Source: an uncultured Synergistales bacterium (lineage in GTDB: Bacteria > Synergistota > Synergistia > Synergistales > Aminobacteriaceae). Taken from it: DNA of 11,960 bases. Shown piece by piece: positions 1 through 6,915 of the stretch. The DNA is taken from positions 1 through 11,960 of the forward strand of contig CALFXN010000324.1 of NCBI GenBank assembly GCA_937957815.1, written 5' to 3'. A program made the translations under genes and the position numbers. Below the pieces are notes generated by a model. It ran no database searches. It saw only the letters and a list, made by a program, of their open reading frames with translations, and was not told the origin of the DNA. The first letter of the stretch is position 1. Each line of letters begins with the position of its first letter.

Positions 1-595
1 CGGCGCCATGCGCGACGGATTCGACGTCGATCGTCGCGGAGAGATTGTCGCGCTGAACGCCGTCGCCGGTTTCGTCATCCTGTAGAAGGATAAGATACGA
101 CGAATCGGGGCGGATGTCGTGCAGCACGAGATCCGGCTTGTCCCGGTCCGTCCCGATCCGCGCCGTGACGTTGTCCGGCGCGAAATACATGACGTCGCGG
201 ACCAGCTTCGTCCCGAGGGGGTCCAGGTGGACCGCAATGCGATACGTTCCGGCGGGGACGTCGTCGGAAAAGACGAAACTCTGGAGGTACGTGTTTTCCC
301 CGGACGCGACGGCCGGGATGATCGCGCCGCCGAAGGAGTGCAGTTCTGGCTCTCCGGCCTCTTCATCCCCGCTGACGAGGTAGTACGCAACCGCGAGATC
401 GGCGAAGCCCGCGTCGCTGCTCAGCGTCACGGAAACGTCGACGGTGCTCCTCGGTTCGATCGTTCCGCCGGTGAGGACCTTCACGGAGCTCACTGAAGGC
501 TGCGATGGCGGCGTGGAGTCGCTTCCGCCTCCGCACCCTCCGAGAACGAAGACGATCTGCGACAACAGGAACCAGGTCAGAAACTTTCGTTGCAT
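1..595 (-). CDS. Partial lipoprotein with CARDB-like beta-sandwich repeats
   Basis: This gene reads on the minus strand from an ATG at 595-593 and stays open to the left edge, so 198 residues are visible and the C-terminus is missing. The N-terminus is a classic lipoprotein signal: K4 in the n-region, a hydrophobic stretch at about residues 5-18, then lipobox L18-G19-G20-C21, followed by a Gly/Ser/Pro linker. The rest is rich in Val, Thr, Ser and Asp with the alternating pattern of secreted beta-sandwich domains. Around residues 35-125 the pattern (extracellular strands, a 'VPAGTYRIAVHLDP' turn) resembles CARDB-type adhesion modules, and a second similar unit appears to start near residue 145. 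Gly rather than Asp after the lipidated Cys would favour outer-membrane sorting by the E. coli rule. It is transcribed away from the transport genes and probably has no part in the ureide pathway. The domain name is tentative; the lipoprotein call is firm. Confidence 0.8.
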   Translation of the reverse strand, partial: MQRKFLTWFLLSQIVFVLGGCGGGSDSTPPSQPSVSSVKVLTGGTIEPRSTVDVSVTLSSDAGFADLAVAYYLVSGDEEAGEPELHSFGGAIIPAVASGENTYLQSFVFSDDVPAGTYRIAVHLDPLGTKLVRDVMYFAPDNVTARIGTDRDKPDLVLHDIRPDSSYLILLQDDETGDGVQRDNLSATIDVESVAHGA

Positions 596-685
596 GAATA
601 CGCGCCCTCTCTCTGAGAATGGATTCCCTCCGGTTTGGAAAGTGTTCCGGCAAATTTGTTCAAGGAATACATACCTTAGAATGAC

Positions 686-691
686 TATAAT
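686..691 (+). promoter_or_regulatory. Candidate -10 box for the small protein/symporter unit
   Basis: A perfect TATAAT lies at 686-691 in an AT-rich island. No good TTGACA-like -35 box sits at the usual distance, so transcription may need an activator or start elsewhere in the island. If used, the start would fall near 698, about 20 bp before the operator at 719-735. The leader to the ATG at 873 would be roughly 175 nt. I saw no clear riboswitch or attenuator in that leader. Confidence 0.3.
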
Positions 692-697
692 AAATGA

Positions 698-725
698 AAT
701 ATATAAAAACGAGATATCGTCTCAA
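698..725 (-). promoter_or_regulatory. Possible promoter of the lipoprotein gene
   Basis: On the minus strand TTGAGA (725-720) and TATATT (703-698) are separated by 16 bp, giving a plausible sigma-70 arrangement about 100 bp upstream of the lipoprotein start. The -35 box lies inside the palindromic operator at 719-735, so a repressor bound there could also affect this gene. The region is AT-rich and chance matches are easy, so this is a weak call. Confidence 0.25.
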
Positions 726-735
726 TATGTAAGAC
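719..735 (+). promoter_or_regulatory. Palindromic operator, first copy (GTCT-N9-AGAC)
   Basis: The 17-bp sequence GTCTCAATATGTAAGAC has perfect GTCT/AGAC arms around an AT-rich centre. Nearly the same palindrome (GTCTTGATATATGAGAC) lies at 2532-2548, directly in front of the IclR regulator gene. Sharing by two otherwise unrelated control regions in one window argues for a common regulator, most simply the local IclR protein, whose family binds short AT-centred palindromes as dimers or tetramers. That assignment is inference. Confidence 0.6.
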
Positions 736-872
736 AATCGGCGTTCGCTCGTTTCCCGAAGACTGGAGATGGTTCATCGGAAAAAGGCTCTTACCCGGAT
801 CGATGCGTTGTCCAGCGGATGGAACAATTCGTGGCGAGATCCTGTTGCACACTGAAGAGGAGGAAAGCATCC

Positions 873-980
873 ATGGATGTGATACCGAGCTCTCTCAAGG
901 TTTTCTGGGCGTTTTTCGCGTTCATCTGCATATTTCCGGCAGTGTACGTCACCGTGAAATACGGCTGCAGGAACAAATAG
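873..980 (+). CDS. Small single-helix membrane protein, symporter accessory type
   Basis: This is a 35-residue ORF with its own strong ribosome site (GGAGG at 859-863, 9 nt before the ATG) that ends 26 bp before the symporter start. The protein has a short polar N-terminus, one aromatic-rich hydrophobic segment at about residues 8-27 (FWAFFAFICIFPAVYVTV), and a basic tail ending KYGCRNK, so a membrane-embedded helix with a cytoplasmic positive end is expected. Tiny one-helix proteins encoded just upstream of sodium:solute symporters are known as 'symporter small accessory proteins'. The FWA-FAxIC-hydrophobic-YG pattern fits my recollection of that group. Its role is presumably to stabilise or modulate the adjacent symporter; this is inferred from position. 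The separate ribosome site and tight linkage make it very likely to be translated. Confidence 0.75.
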   Translation: MDVIPSSLKVFWAFFAFICIFPAVYVTVKYGCRNK

Positions 981-1006
981 CGCATACGGGAAACGGAGGA
1001 GAAAAA

Positions 1007-2428
1007 ATGGAGCTCATCGTAAGCATCGTCGGGTTTCTCGCGGTGTTGTTTCTCGTCGGAATCGTCGTTTCGAAGAGGATCAAAACGGAAGATGACTGGT
1101 TCGTCGCAGGACGGAATCTCGGCATCATACCGCTCGTGGGTACATACTTCGCTACGATCGTGAGCACGGTATCGGTCGTCGGATACCTCGGATACTACTA
1201 CAGGCTGGGATGGGGCGGCTGGTGGAACTGGGCCGGAACGGCGCTGACCTCGATGATAGCCGCGATGTGGTTCGCAGAACGCCTTCGGAAGTTTGGCAAG
1301 GTCACTCTGCCTGATCTGCTCGAGGCACGGTACGGACGGGTCCACAGCATTCTCGGAGGCGTGGTCATTCTCGTCGCGATGCTGTTCTTCACGTCCGCGC
1401 AGCTCGCGGGTTCGGCACAGGTCGTCGTCACGTCGATGGGCGTCGACAGGACGCTCGCGATCGTCGCGATAGGGTTGATTTTCATCATCTTCACGGCCCT
1501 CGGTGGCATGGAGTCCGTTGCATGGACGGATACGTTCTGTACGGTCGTCATCCTCGTCGGGACGTGGATGCTGATGTTCAAGGCAGTCGGCGCCGCGGGC
1601 GGCGTCGGCGAGATTCACAGAACGCTCGCCAAAATCAAGCCCACCGCCCTCGATCCATTCGCCGGAGGCGGGATCACGCTCGGTGTCGCGATTTCGTGGA
1701 TTCTCACGTGGGGAATCGGGAATTTCGGCGCCCCGCAGTTCAGCACCCGGATCTATTCGGCGCGCGATCCGGAGACGGCGGCCAAGAGCATGGGCTACAC
1801 GACGATCAGTTTTATTTTCTTCTATCTGCCGCTGATGCTCATCGCCCTCGCGGGGATCATCCTTTTCCCGGGAATCGAGAAGGGTGACGCCGTCGCCCCG
1901 ATGATGATCGGAAAGCTCATGTCACCCTGGGCGGCAGGGCTCATCATGGCTGGAATCCTCGCAGCAGCCATATCCACGGCCGATTCGGTCCTGCTTCTTG
2001 CGGGAACGACGTTCGTCCGCGACATTCTTCAGAAATTCTCGTCGAAGAGCTACTCCTCGAAGGAACTCCTCAGAATCTCCCGCATCGCGACGTTCGTCAT
2101 AGGCATTCTCGCGATCGGCTTCACCATCTTCACGACGGAGAGCGTCATGTGGATTCAGGCGAATATGGTCGGAATCATGGGGTCTATGCTCTCCGTCGTC
2201 GTTCTGGCCGGATTCGCGTGGAGACGCGCAAACAGTCAGGGGGCCCTCGCATCGATGGTGGTCGGCCTCGTCACGGCCATAACGTGGTATGCGCTCGGAA
2301 AACCGTTCGGATGGTTCCCGATCCTGCCTTCCCTGATCACGGGAACGATAGCGCTCGTCGTCGTGAGTCTTTCGACGGCCGAGCCCCCGGAGGCTGTCAC
2401 GGCGGAATTCTTCGGCGGTCCGCGCTGA
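1007..2428 (+). CDS. Sodium:solute symporter (SSS family)
   Basis: This 473-residue inner-membrane protein has the length and hydrophobic pattern of the SSS family (LeuT fold, usually 13 transmembrane helices) and would couple uptake to Na+. Recognisable family motifs are ALGGMESVAWTD (164-175), RIYSARDPETAAKS (248-261) and GILAAAISTADS (316-327); the Ser/Thr pair in the last is the usual Na2-site region. A conserved segment leads into 'FVRDIL' (336-341). The ATG at 1007 was chosen because it follows GGAGG (996-1000) at normal spacing. The frame is open further upstream, but that extension overlaps the small protein gene and encodes no membrane sequence. The substrate cannot be read from sequence. 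The downstream ureide enzymes and the shared operator suggest a hydantoin, allantoin or related ureide. The family is certain, the substrate is inference. Confidence 0.92.
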   Translation: MELIVSIVGFLAVLFLVGIVVSKRIKTEDDWFVAGRNLGIIPLVGTYFATIVSTVSVVGYLGYYYRLGWGGWWNWAGTALTSMIAAMWFAERLRKFGKVTLPDLLEARYGRVHSILGGVVILVAMLFFTSAQLAGSAQVVVTSMGVDRTLAIVAIGLIFIIFTALGGMESVAWTDTFCTVVILVGTWMLMFKAVGAAGGVGEIHRTLAKIKPTALDPFAGGGITLGVAISWILTWGIGNFGAPQFSTRIYSARDPETAAKSMGYTTISFIFFYLPLMLIALAGIILFPGIEKGDAVAPMMIGKLMSPWAAGLIMAGILAAAISTADSVLLLAGTTFVRDILQKFSSKSYSSKELLRISRIATFVIGILAIGFTIFTTESVMWIQANMVGIMGSMLSVVVLAGFAWRRANSQGALASMVVGLVTAITWYALGKPFGWFPILPSLITGTIALVVVSLSTAEPPEAVTAEFFGGPR

Positions 2429-2449
2429 CGCCGGACCGCACAGCCGGCG
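2429..2449 (+). terminator. Weak stem-loop after the symporter
   Basis: CGCCGG (2429-2434) and CCGGCG (2444-2449) can form a 6-bp all-GC stem with a 9-nt loop immediately after the symporter stop codon. No T-run follows, so it is not a textbook intrinsic terminator. It may mark a transcript 3' end or simply slow exonucleases between two separately promoted units. Confidence 0.3.
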
Positions 2450-2482
2450 GGCAATCTTCCGACGCGCGCGAGAGAGGGTGCG

Positions 2483-2511
2483 TTGACAAAGAAGACCCAG
2501 ACCGATACAAT
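2483..2511 (+). promoter_or_regulatory. Sigma-70 promoter of the iclR-led operon
   Basis: TTGACA (2483-2488, perfect consensus) and TACAAT (2506-2511, one mismatch) are separated by exactly 17 bp. The predicted start is near 2518, leaving a leader of about 55 nt before the regulator's ATG. The overlapping palindromes at 2524-2548 start just after the predicted transcription start, a position suited to repression by blocking promoter escape. This is the strongest promoter in the window and appears to serve all genes from the regulator to the right edge. Confidence 0.7.
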
Positions 2512-2523
2512 GCAATAGTTAAT

Positions 2524-2548
2524 AAGACATTGTCTTGATATATGAGAC
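2524..2548 (+). promoter_or_regulatory. Composite palindromic operator, second copy
   Basis: Two palindromes overlap here. AAGACA-T-TGTCTT (2524-2536) is a perfect 6-bp inverted repeat around one base. GTCTTGATATATGAGAC (2532-2548) has the same GTCT-N9-AGAC form as the site at 719-735. Together they provide three half-sites of type AGAC/GTCT, enough for a tetramer or two dimers. The site lies between the predicted transcription start and the regulator's ribosome site, so autoregulation by the IclR-type protein is the natural reading. Confidence 0.6.
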
Positions 2549-2573
2549 ACTATTGGAAGCGGAGGGAGCCGGC

Positions 2574-3362
2574 ATGGATCCGACCCGGTATCTGAATCAT
2601 TCGATACAGCGCGCCTTGCTGATTCTCGAACTCTTCGGCCGGAATCCCGGCCCTCTGGGAGTGTCCGAGATCAGCCGAATCGTCGGGATTCACAAGAGTA
2701 CGATCCACCGTCTCGTGCTGACGCTCGAACATGCGGGCTGGCTCCTTCGGATTCCAGGAACGGACAAATACCGCCTCGGACTCAAGGTGCTCGCGCTCGG
2801 ACGCATCGTCGACCGGAGCATCACGTCCTGTTCCGTCGCGAGGCCGATTCTCGAGGAACTCGCCTCGGATACGGGAGAGACGGTCGTTCTCACGATGTCC
2901 GACGAAGTGGGCGCCATCTGCGTCGACAAGATCGAAACGACCCATCGCCTCAAGATCTCGTCCGAGCTCGGACAGCATTTCCCGCTGCACGCGGGAGCCA
3001 CCGGGTTCGCTGTCCTTTTGTGCATGCCCGAAGATCACGTCCGGCAGATCCTTTACGAAAAGCCGCTCGAGGCGTTCACCCCGAAGACCGTCACCGATCC
3101 CGGACGTGTCTACGAGAGGTATCTCGAACGGAAGCAGAAGGGGTATGTCGTCGCCTCGGGCGAGGTCGACCCCGGTGTTACGGGAATCGCGGTCCCGGTC
3201 TTCTTTCCGTTCGAGCACTCCTGTGGCAGCGTCGGCGTCACGCTGCCGGATTACCGCGCGACGGGAGAGACGCTGGAGATTCTCGTACAGAAGGTCCTGA
3301 ACGCGGCTGGAGAAATCCGCAAGCGCGTCGATCTCACCCAGGCGCCTCCGGACGCGGAATAA
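2574..3362 (+). CDS. IclR-family transcriptional regulator
   Basis: The 262-residue protein has the normal IclR length and layout. An N-terminal winged helix-turn-helix spans about residues 9-70, with the HTH core LGVSEISRIVGIHKSTIHRL (28-47). The effector-binding domain runs from about 85 to 250 and shows the family signatures PLHAGATG (137-144) and GVTGIAVPVF (201-210). The start is the ATG at 2574, 5 nt after GGAGGGAG (2561-2568). A TTG further up (2535) lies inside the operator and has no ribosome site. IclR proteins sense small organic ligands and often control one adjacent catabolic unit. As first gene of the operon, behind its own operator, this one probably autoregulates and responds to the ureide or a breakdown product. 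Whether it represses or activates is not visible. Confidence 0.93.
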   Translation: MDPTRYLNHSIQRALLILELFGRNPGPLGVSEISRIVGIHKSTIHRLVLTLEHAGWLLRIPGTDKYRLGLKVLALGRIVDRSITSCSVARPILEELASDTGETVVLTMSDEVGAICVDKIETTHRLKISSELGQHFPLHAGATGFAVLLCMPEDHVRQILYEKPLEAFTPKTVTDPGRVYERYLERKQKGYVVASGEVDPGVTGIAVPVFFPFEHSCGSVGVTLPDYRATGETLEILVQKVLNAAGEIRKRVDLTQAPPDAE

Positions 3363-3367
3363 CCGTC

Positions 3368-4771
3368 ATGACGCCCGTTCTCGACCTGCTGATACGAAAC
3401 GCGGATATCGCCTGCCCCGAAGGACTGTTCCACGGTGCCGTCGGAATCAGGGACGGGCGGATCGCGGTTCTCTGCGATACCTGCCACCTTCCCCGGACGA
3501 TGGAGGCGGTCGATGCGAGGGGCGCGATGCTTCTTCCCGGAGGCGTCGATACCCACGTCCATCTGCGCGAACCGGCCTGTCCCGAGCGGGGCGATTTCGC
3601 GAGCGAAACTGCCGCCGCCGTTGCGGGCGGCATCACGACCATTCTCGAAATGCCTATTTCGGCGCCGCCCCAGTACTCCGTCCCGATCCTTCGCTCGCGC
3701 GTCGACCTCGCCTCGCGCGCTTCCCTTGCGGATTTCGGTTTCTACGGCGGGGCGGGAGCAGAGCATATCGACCTGATTCCCGAGCTCGCGGCCGCGGGGG
3801 TCGTCGCGTTCAAGACATTCCTGTTCCATGCACCGGAGGGCCGCGAGCCCGAGTTCGAGGGAATTCTTTCCTGTACGGACGGGGTTCTTTCCGACGTTTT
3901 CGAGGCCGTCGGCAGGACGGGGCGGATCTGCGCCGTCCACGCCGAAAACGACGACATCGTCGCCGCGGCCACGGCGAAGGTCCGCAGGACGGGTCGGAAG
4001 GACTTCGCGGCGCACGGCATCGCCCGTCCGCCCCTCGCCGAAGTCCAGGCCGTCGAAAAGATTCTGCGCTACGCGCGCGAGGCGGGCGCACGCCTGAGCG
4101 TCTGCCACGTCTCGACGCCCGCCGCGATGGAATTGATCCGCGACGCGAAACGCGCCGGACGCCTCGTATATGCGGAAACCTGTCCGCAATACCTCTTCCG
4201 ATGCGAAGAGGACGCCGCACGTGCCGGCTCCTATGCGAAATACAACCCCCCGATCCGCGACCGGGCTTCGATGGAAGGACTCTGGCCTTTCCTGACGGAC
4301 GGAACCGTGGACTATATCGGCAGCGATCACGGTCCGTTCCTTCCGCGGGAGAAGGAACCCGGAATGGAGGATATCTTCCTCGCTCCGGCGGGCGGGGTGG
4401 GATTCGAGGAACGCCTGCCGCTTCTGCTGACCGCGGTTCGGGACGGACGACTCTCGCTCGATACGCTTCTCTGGTGTACGAGCGAAAATCCGGCGCGCGC
4501 GTTCGGCCTTTTTCCGCGAAAGGGGATCATCGCTCCGGGGGCCGACGCGGACCTCGCGCTCGTCGATACGGAGCATCCCTTCAGGATTGACCGGAAGCGA
4601 ATGCTCACGAAGGCGCGCGACACGGCGCGGCTCTACGACGGCCGCGAAGTCGTCGGACGCGTGCTCGCGACGTGGGTCCGGGGACGATGCGTCTTTTCGA
4701 ACGGCGCTGCGGATGTTGGCGCCCGAGGCTGGGGGCGCTGGCTCCGGCATTCAGGCGCGACGAAGAACTGA
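3368..4771 (+). CDS. Cyclic amidohydrolase, hydantoinase/allantoinase type (paralogue 1)
   Basis: This 467-residue metal-dependent hydrolase would open a cyclic amide ring (hydantoin, dihydropyrimidine or allantoin). All ligands of the family's binuclear metal centre are visible: D61-T-H63-V-H65, the lysine that becomes carboxylated (K149 in AFKTFLFHAPEGR), H191 (VHAEND), H247 (CHVSTP) and D320 (GSDHGPF). The region ETCPQYL (270-276) is closer to allantoinases and dihydroorotases (TCPHYL) than to D-hydantoinases, but carries Gln274 where His is usual. The ATG at 3368 lies 5 bp after the regulator's stop and lacks a good ribosome site, so coupled translation is likely. A longer frame reaching back to 3020 only overlaps the regulator gene. 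The protein aligns end to end with the next gene, roughly half identical by eye. The superfamily is sure; hydantoin versus allantoin is open. Confidence 0.9.
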   Translation: MTPVLDLLIRNADIACPEGLFHGAVGIRDGRIAVLCDTCHLPRTMEAVDARGAMLLPGGVDTHVHLREPACPERGDFASETAAAVAGGITTILEMPISAPPQYSVPILRSRVDLASRASLADFGFYGGAGAEHIDLIPELAAAGVVAFKTFLFHAPEGREPEFEGILSCTDGVLSDVFEAVGRTGRICAVHAENDDIVAAATAKVRRTGRKDFAAHGIARPPLAEVQAVEKILRYAREAGARLSVCHVSTPAAMELIRDAKRAGRLVYAETCPQYLFRCEEDAARAGSYAKYNPPIRDRASMEGLWPFLTDGTVDYIGSDHGPFLPREKEPGMEDIFLAPAGGVGFEERLPLLLTAVRDGRLSLDTLLWCTSENPARAFGLFPRKGIIAPGADADLALVDTEHPFRIDRKRMLTKARDTARLYDGREVVGRVLATWVRGRCVFSNGAADVGARGWGRWLRHSGATKN

Positions 4772-4792
4772 ATCCCCGCATGAGACGGGGAC

Positions 4793-4799
4793 AAGGAGG
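4793..4799 (+). promoter_or_regulatory. Ribosome site with long spacing before paralogue 2
   Basis: A perfect AAGGAGG lies 15 nt upstream of the ATG at 4815, well beyond the usual 5-10 nt. No start codon in the reading frame lies closer, and the residues after 4815 match the N-terminus of paralogue 1, so the ATG is right despite the spacing. Initiation may be less efficient than the perfect motif suggests. Confidence 0.6.
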
Positions 4800-4814
4800 T
4801 ACGGAAACGACATC

Positions 4815-6209
4815 ATGAAATCGGTTGATTGCATCATACGCAACGCACAAGTGTATTCGGACGGGGAGCTCGTTCGGGGGGGGGTCGCGATCGACGGCGG
4901 GAAGATCGTCGCGATCGGTGGGGAGGATTTTCTTCCCGAGGGCAGGGACGTTCTTGACGTCGGAGGCAAGGCGGTCCTTCCCGGAGTGGTGGACTCGCAC
5001 ATGCACGTCCGCGATCCCGGTCACAGGGAGCGGGGAACGTTCCTGACGGAGAGTATGGCGTGCGCGAGCGCCGGCGTGACGACGTTCCTCGAGCACCCGA
5101 TCTCCTGTCCACCCCCCTATTCGCCAGAAATTCTGCGGAAGCGCATGGATTCGGCGGCGCCGCAGTGCCTCGTCGACTACGCGTTTTTCGGCGCGGCGGG
5201 GGCCGAGTTCACGGACGAAATCGGCCGGGTCGCCAAAGAGGGCATCGTCGCGTTCAAGACGTTCCTCCACGAGGCCCCCGAGGGGCGTGACGAGGAGTTC
5301 CGGGGCCTCACGATGGCCAACGACGGCGCGATCCTCGACGGATTCGCGGCCGTCGCGAAGACGGGCCTGATCCTGACCGTCCACGCCGAGAACAACGACA
5401 TGATCCAGCGCCTGATCAGGAAGTTCCGGGCCGAAGGCAAAACCGGCTTCGAATATCACGCGCTGTCGCGTCCCGAACTGGCCGAAGTCGAGACGGTCGA
5501 GAAGCTCATCAGGTTCGCGCGCGAGACCGGAACGCGCGTCGCGTTCGCGCACGTCTCGACGCCCGAGGCGATGGAGCTCATCGTCCGCGCGAAGCGCGCG
5601 GGACAGGACGTCTATCTCGAAACGTGCCCGCACTACCTCTTCCTTACCGACGAAACCATCGCGAAAATCGGCCCGTTCGCCAAGGGCAATCCGCCCCTCC
5701 GGAGCCGCGCGTCGATGGAAAAGCTCTGGGGCTACGTCCGCGACGGATCGGTCGACTACATCGGCAGCGATCACAGCCCCTTCCTGCTCTCGGAGAAGGA
5801 GAAGGGGCTGAAGGATATCTTCGCGGCCGCGGCGGGGTCTCCCTGCGTCGAAATGTCATTGCCGCTGATGCTCACGGCCGTCCGCGACGGCAAACTGACG
5901 CTGAAACGCTGCGTCGAACTCATGAGCGAAAACGCGGCCCGCGTTTTCGGGCTCTTCCCGCGCAAGGGAATCCTCGCGGTCGGGGCGGACGCCGATCTCG
6001 TCGTCGTCGACATGAACAACGTCTGGAAGGTCTCGAACGGCGACCTCTATACGCACGCGAAGGCCATCGGAACGATGTACAACGGCATGGAACTCGTCGG
6101 ACGGCCCGTGCACACGATCGTCCGCGGGCGGATCGTCATGCGCGACCGCAAGGTCGACGCGTCAGCGCAGGGCTGGGGGAAATGCCTGACCCCGGAGTGG
6201 AGCCGCTGA
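4815..6209 (+). CDS. Cyclic amidohydrolase, hydantoinase/allantoinase type (paralogue 2)
   Basis: This 464-residue enzyme has the full metal-site set of the amidohydrolase family: D60-S-H62-M-H64, carboxylated-lysine candidate K148 (AFKTFLHEAPEGR), H190 (VHAENN), H246 (AHVSTP) and D319 (GSDHSPF). It keeps the standard ETCPHYL motif (269-275, H273), unlike paralogue 1. The two genes are in tandem, 43 bp apart, and clearly arose by duplication followed by marked divergence. It ends 1 bp before the racemase ATG, so translation of the two is probably coupled. Expected role: hydrolytic ring opening of a hydantoin, dihydropyrimidine or allantoin to the N-carbamoyl acid or allantoate, in the cytoplasm, probably as a tetramer as in relatives. 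A run of nine G (4876-4884) sits near the 5' end of the gene. Confidence 0.9.
   Translation: MKSVDCIIRNAQVYSDGELVRGGVAIDGGKIVAIGGEDFLPEGRDVLDVGGKAVLPGVVDSHMHVRDPGHRERGTFLTESMACASAGVTTFLEHPISCPPPYSPEILRKRMDSAAPQCLVDYAFFGAAGAEFTDEIGRVAKEGIVAFKTFLHEAPEGRDEEFRGLTMANDGAILDGFAAVAKTGLILTVHAENNDMIQRLIRKFRAEGKTGFEYHALSRPELAEVETVEKLIRFARETGTRVAFAHVSTPEAMELIVRAKRAGQDVYLETCPHYLFLTDETIAKIGPFAKGNPPLRSRASMEKLWGYVRDGSVDYIGSDHSPFLLSEKEKGLKDIFAAAAGSPCVEMSLPLMLTAVRDGKLTLKRCVELMSENAARVFGLFPRKGILAVGADADLVVVDMNNVWKVSNGDLYTHAKAIGTMYNGMELVGRPVHTIVRGRIVMRDRKVDASAQGWGKCLTPEWSR
4876..4884 (+). repeat. G9 homopolymer inside paralogue 2
   Basis: Nine consecutive G residues encode part of R21-G22-G23-V24 near the start of the second amidohydrolase. 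The frame is intact across the run as given. Slippage here by one base would truncate the enzyme early. Confidence 0.9.
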
Positions 6210-6210
6210 G

Positions 6211-6882
6211 ATGCGGGTTCTGATCATCAACCCGAACAGCGACGCCGCAATAACGGACGCGATCCGCCGCAAGGCGGAATCGTTCGCGAACGGGGAGTAC
6301 GAGGTCGTCGCGGTCTCGACGCCCGGAGCGTCGAAATTCGTCGCGACGTACGAGGACCACGCGAAGGCCGCGCCCGGAATGATCGAACTCGTGCGGCAGA
6401 ACCAGGACGCATTCGACGCGTTCGTCATCGCGTGCCACGGCGACCCGAACATGGATCTCATGAAGGAGATCACGACGAAGCCCGTCGTCGGCATCGCGGA
6501 GGCGTCGATGAAGATCGCGACGATGCTGGGGCACAGCTTCACGGTCATCGCCCCCGTCGAGCACAACGTCCCGAACAAATACGTCCTGATCCGCAAATAC
6601 CATCTCGAGAGCGATTGCGCCTCGGTCCGCGCCCCGAAGCGCGGCGCGAGCGGGACGGAAGAGGAAAAGCTCATCGAGGCCGGGCGTCGCGCCCTCGCCG
6701 AAGACATGGCGGAGGTTCTCGTTCTCGGCTGCGCGGGCTTCGCGGAACTCGACAAGCGCATGGAGCGGGAACTCGGCGTCCCGGTGCTCGACGGCGTGGT
6801 CTGCGCGCTGATCGTGGCGACGGGGCTCGTGAAGTACGGCGTATCCATCAGCAAGCAGCGGCGCTACAACCCCGTGTTCTAG
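6211..6882 (+). CDS. Asp/Glu/hydantoin racemase family (hydantoin or allantoin racemase)
   Basis: This 223-residue protein belongs to the cofactor-independent two-cysteine racemase family that includes hydantoin racemase (HyuE) and allantoin racemase (HpxA). Seen directly: the N-terminal strand RVLIINPNS (2-10), typical of the hydantoin-racemase branch; catalytic cysteine candidate C75 in VIACHGDP; and second cysteine C174 in VLGCAGF. The segment PVVGIAEASM (91-100) is also characteristic. Family members deprotonate the C5 carbon of the ring from one side and reprotonate it from the other. The position directly behind two ring-opening enzymes fits feeding the correct enantiomer to them. The start follows the previous stop by 1 bp, with GGAG-like sequence about 8-13 nt upstream. 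Choosing between hydantoin and allantoin racemase needs phylogeny. Confidence 0.88.
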   Translation: MRVLIINPNSDAAITDAIRRKAESFANGEYEVVAVSTPGASKFVATYEDHAKAAPGMIELVRQNQDAFDAFVIACHGDPNMDLMKEITTKPVVGIAEASMKIATMLGHSFTVIAPVEHNVPNKYVLIRKYHLESDCASVRAPKRGASGTEEEKLIEAGRRALAEDMAEVLVLGCAGFAELDKRMERELGVPVLDGVVCALIVATGLVKYGVSISKQRRYNPVF

Positions 6883-6915
6883 CGCCGGATATCACAAAGG
6901 GAGGGGCATCAGAAC

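Noticed and set aside
736..872. A riboswitch or small RNA in the leader before the small protein
   Set aside because: I saw no conserved riboswitch core and no strong helix; only imperfect short pairings were visible.
803..1006. N-terminal extension of the symporter back to 803
   Set aside because: The extension overlaps the small protein gene, is not hydrophobic, and a good ribosome site directly precedes the ATG at 1007.
2535..2573. TTG at 2535 as start of the IclR-type regulator
   Set aside because: It falls inside the palindromic operator without a ribosome site. The ATG at 2574 has GGAGGGAG at proper distance and gives the usual family length.
3020..3367. N-terminal extension of the first amidohydrolase back to 3020
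   Set aside because: It lies wholly within the regulator gene, is Arg-rich, and paralogue 2 starts at the position matching the ATG at 3368.
3251..5774. Long minus-strand frames opposite the two amidohydrolases (about 499 and 389 codons)
   Set aside because: Both mirror strongly conserved plus-strand enzymes, have charged low-complexity translations and lack ribosome sites.
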